Positions 24,929 through 37,780 of a stretch of 64,000 bases of DNA are shown one piece after another (positions within the stretch are counted from its first letter, which is position 1; each line of letters starts with the position of its first letter). The position numbers were made by a program, and so were the translations under genes. The notes under the pieces are model-generated. The model was not told the origin of the DNA. It ran no database searches and was given only the letters and a program-made list of their open reading frames with translations. This DNA comes from Ricinus communis (lineage: Eukaryota; Streptophyta; Magnoliopsida; Malpighiales; Euphorbiaceae), in assembly GCF_019578655.1 (NCBI RefSeq), contig NC_063265.1:7846501-7910500 (forward strand). The letters run 5' to 3'.

Positions 24929-25543
24929 TTATAACTTTGTCTTGCTCCTGCACTCCTGGTTTTGAATCTTCATTGCAGGAAAAGCAATCGTGAATCTGCA
25001 TGCAGAAGTAGCTACGGCATGCTTTTTTATTATCCCCAAGAATGTAACCCTGCCTGGAATGCTTGTCCGTGTTTCCATAACAAGCTGTCCTGCCAACACA
25101 TCCTGGATTAACTCTGTCATGTCAGATGCTAGTTCATCCACCTCAATAGTAAGCCGGCAAGCAAGCGGTGCTGATCCTCTAGAAGGTATAACACCCGGAT
25201 ACAGATCCGCTTCTCCTATCTGCTTATCTTGATACAGAAGGGAAGTCTTGCCAGCACCATGCTTGAAGCTGGCATAATTTCGGTTGTGTACCAGAAGATT
25301 GAGATTAAGCGAGATGTTGAGTTGAATATTGATTACTGGGAACGAGATGCGAGGAGAGATGCCATCTAGTGTGGCTGACACAAGATCAACCTTGGGTTCT
25401 TTAGCCTTAAAGACCGTCAATACTAAGATGAGAATGATTATAAATAGCAACAGCACCAAGAAAAGAGCCACTCCGCCAACGATGAAACAGCACCGGCGGC
25501 GTCTCTGACGTTTGCTTGGAAGTTGATCGTTAGTTTCCGTCAT
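24929..25543 (-). CDS. LEA2 (NHL/YLS9-like) single-pass membrane protein, copy A
   Basis: This intronless 204-residue protein begins with a basic patch (RQRRRR, 12-17) and one hydrophobic helix (about 18-44), then FKAKEP and a LEA2-type beta-rich domain with N-I-S-L-N-L-N-L-L-V and later TSIPGRV and CRFTI. The type II membrane topology with an extracellular or lumenal LEA2 domain is that of NHL/NDR1-like and 'late embryogenesis abundant' LEA2 proteins, linked to stress and defence. I used ATG 25543 (MTETNDQ) because an upstream in-frame ATG at 25639 would add a hydrophobic extension unlike the family. It pairs with a second LEA2 gene 2.9 kb upstream on the same strand, sharing TVFKAKEP directly after the helix, so the two are probably tandem duplicates that have diverged. 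Confidence 0.85.
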   Translation of the reverse strand: MTETNDQLPSKRQRRRRCCFIVGGVALFLVLLLFIIILILVLTVFKAKEPKVDLVSATLDGISPRISFPVINIQLNISLNLNLLVHNRNYASFKHGAGKTSLLYQDKQIGEADLYPGVIPSRGSAPLACRLTIEVDELASDMTELIQDVLAGQLVMETRTSIPGRVTFLGIIKKHAVATSACRFTIAFPAMKIQNQECRSKTKL

Positions 25544-28393
25544 TGAGAATACGGAAACGATCTTTATGGTGTTGTGGGTTGTGGGTTGCGAGGTAGGAGG
25601 ATTAGAAATAGAGAAGAGAAAAGCTATAGTAACATACAATTATGCGATCATGTAAAGATTGTGAGAGGTGAAAAGAAGCCATAAATTCGGAGATTGAGAG
25701 AGATGAGGTAACTGATTAATAGTGGAGTGTTTAAAGAAGATTGGTCAGGTGAGCTGTTGGGGGTTGGATGGCTTTAATAATGATGGTTATATTCAGCCTA
25801 ATGTCTACCTGTTGTTGCCGCAAAAGATGCTTACTTACTGGCTTATATTTGAAACAAAATCAACCCTATTAATTCCCGCAGACTGAAATCAAATATCACT
25901 TTCCTCGTCGGATCTCGATTTGAATTCCATTTACTAATCCAGCCATTATTCTTACAATTATTTTTACCTTAATGAACACTTAATTAACTTTATAAACCAT
26001 TTAATTAATATTTTTACTTATTAAAAATCTGAGAGATTTTGAATTAGAATTTTATCTGTCAGTAGCTCTATTTAAAAGAGTAATGTTACACAACCTATCA
26101 CTATTTGTATCAAATTTTATCAATATGACGTGGTATATAATATATTTATTATAATTTTATAAAAATATAATATGTTATGTCAGTTGGACAAGAGTTATAG
26201 ATTTAGCATTAAAAAAGAAATATCTAGAATTAGATGTAACTCTATTTAATACTACTGATAAGTAAAAAGAGATCAACCTGAGGAGACAATCAAATAAACT
26301 TGATTTGCCAAGTATTATTTATTGAATACGTGTTCTAGTTGACGAAGATGAGGTGGGTAAAATTTAATATTTCCAAAAGAATTGTTCTACGTGGGATACA
26401 TGCACTATGCATATAGTAGCATACCTTTTAATTATCCTATTAAATGAGAATTTAATGGCTGAAGCTGTATATTCAAAGAAAATACACATTTCGTTGCTAA
26501 TTCAAGGAACACTGCACCTGCGGTGCGTATGTGACATTCACACACAAGCAAACAAAACTAAAAATTGTCAAAATTTGTCCTACGATTAGTGTGGACACTT
26601 CTGCAGGTTACTACCACTTCCCATTATCAAACGATCCCCTTCATCTCTTTTCTTGTTTTATGACAAAATTCTTACCTGTAGAAAATTAAACAGAGTTATT
26701 ACCGGCTTATTTGGTTCAGCTGATTTATGCAGCTGGTGATTGATAAATTAAACTGTTTACTATAATTTTATTAGCGGTTACTATTAGTATGTTAAATGAT
26801 AAAATTTATTATTAAGTATATTTTATTATATTATATTATATTTAATCATATAAATTAATAAAAATAACTTATAATAATTAAAAAATATATAGTTAATATA
26901 TTTTTATCTTAATTTTATTTATTATTAAAATATTTATAAAAATTATTTTAAAAGTAGAAATCTAAAATTAAATTCTACTAATAAAAATTCTAATTTCAAA
27001 TACCATAATTTTAAATATTATAATTATATAACTATTAAGAATAATTTAAAAACAATAATTATTTATTTTAAAATATAAAAAAATTTAATTACATGAGATC
27101 AATTTAAAGTAAGTTATTATTAATAAGTCTTAACGAGGATAATAATGTTCAAATAAATAAAAATCAAATTAGCTATCAACTGGTAAGAAAAAATTCTAAA
27201 ATAGAGCTGATTAAAAATAAATCAACTATCAGCTGTTGTTTTTTAAGTTTTTATCAAATGTTTCAATATAATTGTTCAATGAGAAACAACTATAGTTGTA
27301 TTAAATCTCTAAACCAAACACCTTTATTAGAACTAAATTTTAGAGAAAGTTAAAAATCTAGAGATTGATTTTAAATTTTGTGATTGATTTTCCTTTTCTT
27401 TCGGAGCCGAAAGAGAGGGATTTGGGCATGTTATCTTAATGGCACAGTAGTACGGGCCTTTAGTTTAAATTGTGGAGCTTGCAGCTGTTGTTAAGGTGGG
27501 GGAAGGGTTTTATTTAGCAGAGTTCAACTGCTGCACGTGGGCCAGCAGTTTGTTACTATGCAAATGCAATCAAAGATATTATCGTTATTCTCGACGTGTA
27601 CTACCGCTCAAGCAATTCCTTGTGAACTTTCACATGTTGGGAGCTTTCATATATTTTAATGGGTGATAATGGGATTTCTTTTAATCTTCGAATTATGCAC
27701 ATGGAAGTCTTAATTAATCCTGGACTCGATGCAAGTGTTCAATTTTGTCAATAAAAGGCGAAGCTCCAGTTCCTTTGACATGGAAATTTTATTTTTTTTG
27801 ACCTAATCAAAAGAAGAGAGAGCTTCAAGTTCCTTATCATTTCCTCCCAGTTAGGGGAAAGCCTGATTAACAGAACATCACATGTTAACCAAGTTTCATG
27901 ACAAAAGACACCATAAGTTGGCCACAATTTGTGTGAAGTTTTGAGAATAAATTATTCAATCATTGTCCTTTCTATGATTCCTTAAATGAATAGAATCAAA
28001 TTTTGCAATAGTAATTCCCTGGAGATGGAACACAATATTCATATGACAAGCTCATGGACGACCAACACACAAGTTCAATTTCATAAAAATGGCTTCATAT
28101 AGAAAACAAGCATATGGTTTGATTGCGAAAGAAGTGCATTCAAATTCAAGAATTGGCATAATCACAAAGCAGAATCAAGAATTCTGTCTGTATCTGGGCA
28201 ATCAAACAGTAAAGATCAAAACAGAAAACCCCCAAAACGGGCGAAGTATAGAATCGTACAATCGTGTGTAACTCCTCCGTAATAATAACATAATTATCCC
28301 AACCAGCCAACAAAGAACAAGAACATATTCTGCAAGTAGAATTAGTACACTAGACAAAAAGACTAAATATCTTGAAACAAATACAGAGGTTGT
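25544..28393. other. Intergenic region between the two LEA2 genes
   Basis: It contains the promoter of copy A and AT-rich DNA (especially about 26760-27130). Short open frames near 27472 and 28089 show no domain. A stretch near 26080-26220, with two half-similar ends around GACGTGG and TATGTCAG, may be a decayed small element, but I could not confirm it. Confidence 0.55.
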
Positions 28394-29047
28394 CTAAATT
28401 TTTGCCTTGTACTTGCACTTCTGATCTGCAATAGTAGCATTTGCAATAAAGACAGAAACATCGCATGTAGTAGTTGTATCCACACTGATTTTGAAAATAT
28501 TAAAAATCGCAACTTTGCCAGAAAGTTTAATTAAAGTACTCACGTTCAACAATCCGGACATCACATCAGAAAAAAGCTGAGGATTAGACAATAACCGATC
28601 CGCCATGACAGTAACAGTAACATTCATGGGTCTGGTCTCGTCGGCGCCCATCTTTCCTGCAGGAATCGGGACTTCACCAACAAGTTCACCTCTATAATTC
28701 AGCAAAGCTGAACCATTCTTGTACTTTAGGCCTACTTTGTTTGGGTTGGTGACGGTGAGATCAACGTCCATAGTCATATTCAGGTCGACACCCATTCTCG
28801 CAGCGTCCAAATCTACTTTGAGATTTTCTAGAGAGATTGAGTCGATTGTGGTGGTGGGTTCTTTGGCTTTGAAGACTGTGAATGCTAAGATCACAGCTAT
28901 CACGACGATGAGGACGATGACGGAAGCAGTTATTGCAAGACAGATGTTTCTGCGCCTGTGTTTGCTTTTAGTTTTGGGCTGTGTTTGAGCTTCGGTGTCT
29001 TTTGTTGAATTTAGAGCTGTTTCCTCTGCTTTCTTCTCCACCTCCAT
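28394..29047 (-). CDS. LEA2 (NHL/YLS9-like) single-pass membrane protein, copy B
   Basis: This is an intronless protein of 217 residues. A charged, Lys/Glu/Thr-rich cytosolic N-terminus (1-33, ending KHRRRN) precedes one transmembrane helix (about 35-57) and TVFKAKEP, then a LEA2 domain with D-L-T-V-T-N-P-N-K-V, the family hallmark NPN, and a Cys-containing tail (DQKCKYKAKI). Relatives localise to the plasma membrane or ER and respond to drought, cold or pathogens; the specific function is unknown. Copy A lacks the NPN (it reads VHNRN at the equivalent place), so copy B is closer to the consensus. The ATG at 29047 is followed by a sensible N-terminus and preceded by a short leader. The tail ends KCKYKAKI, against ECRSKTKL in copy A, again showing homology. 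Confidence 0.88.
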   Translation of the reverse strand: MEVEKKAEETALNSTKDTEAQTQPKTKSKHRRRNICLAITASVIVLIVVIAVILAFTVFKAKEPTTTIDSISLENLKVDLDAARMGVDLNMTMDVDLTVTNPNKVGLKYKNGSALLNYRGELVGEVPIPAGKMGADETRPMNVTVTVMADRLLSNPQLFSDVMSGLLNVSTLIKLSGKVAIFNIFKISVDTTTTCDVSVFIANATIADQKCKYKAKI

Positions 29048-30295
29048 TTTTTCTTTAAAAGAGCGTCTGCTTTGGGTTTTGTGCGTTTAATTCTTGCTCT
29101 CTTGGGGTGGTTTAGCGGGTGGGGTGATCCGGGGGTCTCTCGTTTGTAGGAAACTACATGCCTATAAATACATACTGCCCAACTACTGGTTTCAGCTTGA
29201 CCTTCTTTTTTTTTTTTTCTTTCTTTCTTCTTCAGTGACGATAAATATTATATTTTATATTTAAATACCTGCATTTCTAAGTTATTGAGTGCACAAATTT
29301 AAAAATACCCAACTCTGATAATACACAAAATAACTCTAATAGAAATTTAATCTAAATTAGCATGTAATTTAACATAATAATGTATTTTGAAATTTTCAAT
29401 TGTTTGATTGCGTTCTTGTTTATTAAAACTAGTGAGATTTTAATTTTGAGACTTTCCATCATCATCCATTCAATTTTGATAAAAAAAAGTTTATAATATA
29501 TACAACAAGAGCCTAGTAGTTAAAAAAAAATTATTTGGATTCAATATATACACCTCTAATAGGAGAGTGATATATATCTATGAGTATTTTATATTTTAAT
29601 ATTAGATAATTGATATATATTTTATATTTAAATAATTAAATATTCGCCAATTATCTATTAATTTAGCATATAAGTAGAATATACACCACATATAAATAAA
29701 AAATTTCTAATAATTAAACTTCTAATGAATTTAAAAAAAAAAAAGAAAAAAAAGTGCTCCTCAAAGTATCACATTCTAATCTTTAGATAATAATTATTTA
29801 TAAAAACTGAAATTTGTCTAACACTATATTTAGTTGAAAGAATTTATTTTATTTAAAAAAATATATGAGAAAAAAATAAAAATATTAAATTTAAAAAAAA
29901 ATTAATATTATGAAATATATTGATTTACTATCTATTTTGTTATATTTTAATTTAGCTATAACTAATTTTATAAATTTAATAATGTAAATTTATAAATTAT
30001 TTTTATTTTAATCAAAATACATAAATTTTATATTTGTAAATAAATTTTTTAAATTTCAATCAAATATGATGTGAATAAATATACCAAATCAATTAAAATA
30101 ATATTTTATATTTTATTTTAATTAAAAAATAGCGAAAAGAAATGTAATTATGAAAATTCAACCTTCCATGTAAAGAGTTTATTTGCCCGAAAGCATACAA
30201 CATTTTCTATTATCCCGTACTAGTTTCTCTTCAGTTTTTCATTCTACTAGCTAATTATTATGGGATGTAATCTTCTTCTATGAAAAGTAGGATCT

Positions 30296-30298
<3 letters not shown>

Positions 30299-30342
<44 letters not shown>
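30299..30342. repeat. (TA)n microsatellite
   Basis: About twenty-one uninterrupted TA units. Confidence 0.95.
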
Positions 30343-30346
<4 letters not shown>

Positions 30347-31949
30347 ACAATAAGGTATAATTAGGTCAGTGCAAAAATTCAGACAGGAAATTAAGAATGA
30401 TTTATTTTCCATGAGGACTGGAGACTTGTTGGGGCTGCTTATGAAGACCACTCTAGCAACGCGGTTAGGAAGTCTTATTTGTGTTTAAATTAAATACTTC
30501 CTTCTTCTACCTATTTTACTGGGTCGTCTTCAGATATCCAGTATTTGCTGTTGCTGTGAAAAACAGAAAAAGAACTGTTGCAATATATGATTAAAACTTT
30601 TCAAGCTCCTTGTTTATCTCCTAGTTCCTTTTTCCGAGTCCATCATTCTTTAGAACACAGCAGAATTCAATTGTTTTTAAATGTATAACTAAAAACCTAC
30701 ATATATATAAGGAAATTTCAGAATCTAAAATTAATTGTTCAATGATCATCGTTTGACTTCTTCCTGTGATGATAATCAAGGAGAAGAAAATATACCAAAA
30801 TATTCAATATGCTTTACTTTATGGAGAGAAAAACCAAGAATGAAGCAAAATGATATCAAAATAGAGAGTAATTAATTAGCATTCACTTTGAGAGCAAAAA
30901 ACATTTGGCTGCTCCTGGAAGCATGGAAAGTAACATGTTGAGGATTGCGTGCAAGAATTTTAGTACCCTTTTTGTCCCATATATCAATACTTTTTAAGAA
31001 TAAAAATAAGAAAAAATTAGTTTGACTTTGCAATCCTTAATCAGCATTTGTAATAGCTGAGGACAAAACAAAAAAAAAGGGAAAAATAGACAATCTAGTT
31101 AGAACGTCCAGGTCTTCATTTGCCCGCTTTACTGGGTTATTACAAAGTGCATTTGCAGACAGCCACCCTAATTATCAAATCAGTGACTTAATAAATAATA
31201 TGCAATTTTATGAGAAAATTTAAAAATTTGAGTTGAGCTTTTTCTTTTTTTGCTGTGGAAAATGAAGCAGAAGATTGAGATTGATGTGGGAAGGAATTAT
31301 GAGTTCAAAACAAGAAAAGTATCATTGCCAAGAGGATGACTTGGTGTGTTAATATATATAATATAATGCAATGCAATGCAATTTATGCTGCCTGCCTATG
31401 AAGATTTTACTAGAATCAAGCAAATAGACTTTGCCTATTTCAGCGAGTGAGAAGAACTACATTAACCTCACGTTTTCAATTAGAGATTTCTTTTTAATTA
31501 AAAAAGAGGAGAGATTCCCACAACTATTGAAATTCATAAAAAATCAGTATTTTCATTTTCAGATATCTATCTTTAGTTCATCTTTTTTACTTATTTAATC
31601 TACTATTGTTTAATGCTTATTTAATTTTATTTACACTTAAATAGAATAATAGATTCCTATTGATAAGAATAATCAAAACTATTTTTTTTTTAATTATTAT
31701 AAATAAAAGTTCTTCAGAAAATTAAATGTTATAAGAGAAATTTAGATAAGTGGGATGTTTTATCAAATTTTTTTATTCACTAAATCATTATATAATCAAT
31801 TTTTTTTATCTGTATTCCAATTTGTTTTATCAATAAATATTTTAGAAATAATCCCTGAATAAAAATAAATGCATTTGCTGAATATGAAAATGAGGTACCG
31901 TATTATCATCATGGCTGCTTGGTTCAAACTAGTATAAAAACAATGATTA

Positions 31950-32180
31950 AAAATGGGCCTTAAAAACGCTGCGCAGAAGATTAGGCCCAAGAAGAGGAGG
32001 AACTCGATTCCACGTGTCTCTTGGTCAATCACAGTCTTCTGCTTCCAGAAGCTGCTGTCTCCGTGTCTGTCGGAGCGCGTAGCCGCTTACACGTCTTATT
32101 TATCAAAGATCGTCGGCGAACGCCTGTGTGATCATTCAATGTTGTTCCAAATAGGTCAAACCCTTGACCTGCAGGTTTCG
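31950..32180. other. GC-rich island with G-box and paired W-box motifs
   Basis: A roughly 230-bp near-balanced stretch inside very AT-rich DNA. It contains CACGTG at about 32010-32016 and GGTCAA with TTGACC in inverted orientation at 32154-32169. A plus-strand open frame of 86 codons crosses it but matches no family I know. It may be the first exon or promoter of a lost or non-coding gene. Confidence 0.35.
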
Positions 32181-34655
32181 ATTCCATTATTTCTCTGTGG
32201 GATTAGTTTTTAGAGTCAAAATTAATCCACTAAAGAATTTCACAATTTTTTTAACACTAATAATTAACACACATTTCTTTTTCTTTTTCTTTTTCTTTGT
32301 TTCTTTCTCCTCTACTTTTTAATAGGTTTGATTTTTTTTTTCTTTTAAGAAGAAAAATAAAAATAATGGTGGAAACTGAGCTTATTTGTTTAAAAATATT
32401 TACTAAAACCTTGTTTATTTCACAGAAAATAGTTTAAGTTTTTCTATATTTATAATGTTTGAGAGATTAATACCAATTATTATTATTATTAGACTAAAGT
32501 ACCACATCAATATAAATTGACAGTATATGTATATAAATAATTATTAATGATTAGCAATAATGTATTGTACTTTATGAATATAAATTATACAATATAGTAC
32601 TCTCTAAATAAAATAAAAAAATTATATTACGAATTAGATACCTAATTTACTTATTAAGATATCAAAACTATAATAATCCAAATAAAAATTAACCGCTAAT
32701 CTAGATTACCAATTTTGACATATTAGAGGAATTTCCTTGCACGTACGATTTCGAATTCAATTGATGTGTAAAAGTGAGAGCAATGACTCGAAATATAATA
32801 GTAATCACGAGACTCGTGTATGAAGTATGTGGAAATCTTTTAATTTACCTAAACTTTGATTAATTATAAGTTAAATTGATTTTAAAATGTATCGTGTTTA
32901 ATATAATAAAATTAATAATACAACGTTTTGGACTTTGACGATGCCGGATGACTCTTCAAATTCAATTTCTTCTAGATGTTTGATTTTCTGGATTATAGTA
33001 TTCTTTATCCGGATTTCAATAGATTAAAAAAGTTAATAAAGGAATTTAGCCCTTTGTTAATTTCTGGATGACTCTTCGTGTATGTATGGATGGAACGTGA
33101 TAATTATTTAATCTACTAACTGAATTTGCCTTTTAACTTGTCAATCTGAATTTCATAGTTTAGCATTTTAAAAGTAATTTTTAAATATATAGACATAACT
33201 TTTCAGAGTATTTTTTTCACTTTATTATATATAAAAAAAAAAAACTAGATTAAATACACACATTCATATTTTAACTTTTTGTCGATTAATTAATTGGTTT
33301 CTTAAATTTCAATTTTAATTAATGTCAAAGCTATTGTCCTTAATTTATTTCATTAATATTTTATTAATAAAAATTGATAAATATACTTTTAAAAGTATAT
33401 TTTAATATAAAAAGTAGAGATAAATTTCATATATTAAAAAATACATGTAAAAGAATATACTTTTAATAGTTATTATAATTAAATTGCCGAAATTAATAGA
33501 TTATAAGTTTATAAGATATATATTACACTCAGTGCATTAAACTACATATTAACTTTATAAATCTTTTGATAAGTCAGATTGTTTGAATAGCATATTGAAA
33601 TGGAGAAATAACTCAACAAATACATTATAATTTCTATAAAATGAGAACTTAATATATTTAGAATGGAGAAACTTAATTTTAGAAAATATATATAAATATT
33701 TATTTATTTAAATTAAATATAAAATTAAAAAAATATTTCCAATTTATAAGTAATCGGCAATCAATCAAAAAATATTTTGAAAACTTAAAAAAGAGTCTAT
33801 GGGTAATGCAATTTTCGATTCTACCCTAATCCAACTTGGGTTGGAAATTAAACAGATCTATTTGCATGCAACGCTATCTCCATGCAGTATATATACCAAT
33901 TTAGTTATAATTATATTTTTAATATTAGACGAGTGTCTGCATATTATTATAATTAGTGCTTTATGATTATTAAAAATTTCAGTATTATTTTTTAAATAAA
34001 ATATTTAAAAAAATTAAAAACATAAATTTACATTGTTAAAAATAAAAAAGATAATAATATAGATAAACGATGAAAATTTTAATTAAATCATTAAGAATAT
34101 ATATATATTAAAAAACACACAAATATCTTTAAATAATAGAAAAAATAATATTTAAAAAAAATTATTCTAAAATATGTAATAATTTTTTATAAATATATCA
34201 AAATGCATAAGAATGATTTAAAAAATAAAAAAAAATATTTTAAGAAAATAAAACGTCTCTTAAAATATTTTTTTTTAAATAGAAAAATATTGATTTGAAT
34301 TTAACTAATCTAGTATAGAAAAAATAAAAATAAATTTATTTATTCATAAAAAAATTTCTGATAAATATAAAAATAAATAAAAAAAATTAAGTTGAAGAAG
34401 TTGACAGTAACTTGTGAATAAAATAAATGGTAAAAAAAATAAAAATAAAAAATGCGAATTAAGACTTTTTTTTTAGAAATAAAAAAAATAAAAAAATTAT
34501 AATATTTAAAAAATAAAATTTATAAGATATATTTTAATTATCATATATCTTTTTGCATTCTAAAGATTGTAATCAATTAGATCATATTGACATGAGCTTT
34601 ACCGGCTCATTAAAAAGAGGAAAAATTGTAATTAATTATTAACTAGTCTTTTATG

Positions 34656-35920
34656 TTATTATTTTGATTATAAGTTGAGTTGATGGATATAGTTTAATAA
34701 ACAATTTAATTTTTAATATTAATTTATAATATTTTAAAAATAATAAATTAATTATTTTTAAATATTTGTTAAATTTTCTTAGAATTATATAATTATATAA
34801 AATTATTTTAAGAATATTTATTAGTTAATTTTAATATATTATAAATTAATTAATAGTATTAATTATATCATTATTTTAAAATTTTAAAATTTATTATATG
34901 ACTAAAATTAATTTACTATTGAATATAATATTAAAAATATAATTTAAAATAAATTAGAATTATTATCTAATTACAAAACTAACTTATTAGTTAATATAAT
35001 ATTAAAATATAATTAATATGTTATTTTTTTAGGATAGAATTAGTTTCATTATCTAATTAGTAAATTATTTATTGATATTAAATATAATTAATATGTTATT
35101 TTTTAAGGATTGAAATCAGTATTTAATTATGAATGTTATTTAGTAATCAATAAATTAATAAAAAAGTATAATATATATAAATTTCTGAGGCTTAAAATAT
35201 TTTTTGATACATGCGTTTAATTTTTAACATGTAAGACTTTTATTTTGACACGTGTATTATTTGACAGGTATAATTCAAATTTATGTGTAATTTTATGATT
35301 TTTATTTTTATTTATTGATTAATAAGTTTTTTTTAGTTAAACACTGATTTTAATTCTAAAAAATAACATATTTATTATATTTTAATATAATATTAACTAA
35401 TAAATAGTTTTCGAATCAAATAATAGTAATGATTCTATTATAAAAGATAGCATATTAATTATATTTTAATATTATGTTAACATAAATAGTTTCTTAATCA
35501 GATAATAATATTAATTATATTTTAAAAAGTAGTATATTAATTATATTTTAATATTAATATTAACTAATAAATTAATTTTTTAATTAGATAATAATTCTAA
35601 TTTGAGAAATTAACATTAGATTAATATTTTTAATATTATATTTAATAATAAATTAATTTTTTATTTATATAATGAATTTAATCATAAAAATAATAATATC
35701 AATTATAATATTAAGTTATATAATTCTAAGATTAATTAACAAATATTTTTAAAATAATTTCTATATTATCTTACTAATAAAATTCAAAAATTTTAAAAAA
35801 TTAAGGATATTTAAAAAAAAGTTAATTTGCTATTATTTTTTAAAATATTATAAATATTAAAAATTTTATTAAATTATATCCTGTAAATTTAATTTTATAA
35901 TTAAAATAATAATAATAATG
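34656..35920. mobile_element. Large AT-rich foldback element
   Basis: The left arm (about 34656-35170) and right arm (about 35330-35920) are long imperfect inverted repeats around a centre of about 160 bp. For example, the left arm has TTAGAATTATTATCTAATTA and GGATATAGTTTAATAAA; the minus-strand reading of the right arm has TTAGAATTATTATCTAATTA and GGATATAATTTAATAAA in the same order. No transposase is visible. It could be a foldback transposon, and its transcript could form a long hairpin. Confidence 0.65.
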
Positions 35921-36081
35921 GTAAACGACTAGTTACACATAAACTTGAATTCCATGTGTAAAAAATAAGTACATATGTCAAAACAGAAATTTTACATATA
36001 AAAAATCAAGTAAACGACTAGTTACACATAAACTTGAATTCCATGTGTAAAAAATAAGTACACATGTCAAAACAGAAATTT

Positions 36082-36085
<4 letters not shown>
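35921..36085. repeat. 89-bp tandem duplication
   Basis: GTAAACGACTAGTTACACAT begins at 35921 and again at 36010. The two units match nearly base for base for about 75 bp, differing at only a few positions (for example ACATATG versus ACACATG). Confidence 0.9.

Positions 36086-36138
<53 letters not shown>
36085..36138. repeat. (AT)n microsatellite
   Basis: About twenty-seven AT dinucleotides directly after the 89-bp duplication. Confidence 0.95.
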
Positions 36139-36141
<3 letters not shown>

Positions 36142-37109
36142 AAATGACCTAAAAATATAACTATTTTGTTATGTTATATAATTTGAGCAACTAAATAAAA
36201 TAAAAAAATTGTGTACGATTAAAATAATATATAAATAGTGGCTTATCTAAGTGAATTTGTTCTCATTAAAAAATAGACATTTATATACATACGGAAAAAC
36301 GACGACAAATTTTCTTTGCTATGATCAATTTTTTTTTACAATTTTTTTTTATAATTAACTTTATTTATACGATATTGTCTTCGAAACTACACTATAATAT
36401 TCTTGTATTATATTTTTGTTATTGTCAAGTGACTTTATAATTTAATTTTAATTGTATTTTTATATATTTTAACTACATTTAGTATATATTTGATATATTA
36501 TGATATTTTTATGAAACACATATTCATATCATTAAAACACACTAGTTGCTATAAAGACATGTTAAAAATTATTCAATTCACAAATACAAAACATAAAAAT
36601 GTAAAATAAAAATAATAAATCTACCTCATTTGATTGATTTTACAGTAATACAAATCAAAATAATATTCTTTAAGTATTTTATAGATATATTTTTATTATT
36701 TTTTTTTGACGAAATTTTTAAAAAATAAAAAGATATAAAATAAAACTGATTTTACAATAGTACAATTTAAAAATAATATCATTTAAGTGTTCTTTAAGTA
36801 TATTTTTGGGACGAAATTCTGAAAAAGAAATTTATAATACTAGAAGTTAGAATAAATAAAATTAGAATAAATAAAATTTGAATATTTTTTAGGTATTCTA
36901 ATATTGTTTTTAAATGGAATTCTAAAAAGTATAAAAAATATAAAATAAAAAGTGATTTCACAATGATATAAATTAAAATAATATTTTTAAAATATATTAT
37001 TAAATTTCTTTAGTAAGTAAAATTTTCAGAAAAATATTATAAAAGATTTAACGCAACAATAATTTTCCATCATAAAAGATAATGTCTACAAATTTCTTTG
37101 AAAAAACCG

Positions 37110-37780
37110 GAATATATATATATATATTAATTTATAAGACCTAAATTTTTTTTGATATGTGTGCTTAATTTTCTACATGTAGAATTTTTATTTTGATATA
37201 TGTACTATTTTGGACACATAGAATTCAAACTTACGTGTAATTTTATGATTTTTATTATTATTTTGTTGATTAATAAGTCACGTTTCTAATTAAACATTCA
37301 TTATAATCTTAAAAAAGAGCATACTACTAATAAATTAGTTTTTTAATTTGATAATGATTATTCTAAAAGATAGCATATTATTTATATTTTAATATCATAT
37401 TACCTAATAAATTAGTTTTCTAATTAAATAATAATTCTAATTATATAAAATAATATTTTTAAATATTATATTCATTATTAAATTAATTTCTAATTTTAAG
37501 AAAATAGAAATATCAATTATATTGATAGTATTTATATAATATTAAAATTAATAAATAAATATTTAAAAAATAATTTATTGATAGTATTAATTTAAAGATA
37601 ATATGAATAATATATATTTTATTAGTATAATAATAAGAAAAGATATTTAAAAATTAAAAAATTTAAAAATAATTAGTTTACTATTATTTTTAAAATTATA
37701 ATAAATTAATATTAAATATTAAAAAATTAATTAAATTATATTTATAAATATAATTTTATAATCGAAATAATAATAATGAC
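37110..37780. repeat. Direct-orientation copy related to the foldback right arm
   Basis: It parallels about 35160-35925 in order: a TTTTTTTGATA(T/C)A-TG entry, ACATGTA(A/G)A-TTTTTATTTTGA, ATAGAATTCAAA / TATAATTCAAAT, GTGTAATTTTATGATTTTTA, and an end at AATAATAATAATG. It is diverged by many substitutions. It supports a repeat family with several members here. Confidence 0.55.

Noticed and set aside
26080..26220. Possible small MITE between the LEA2 genes
   Set aside because: Only short, weak inverted similarity around GACGTGG; I could not define ends.
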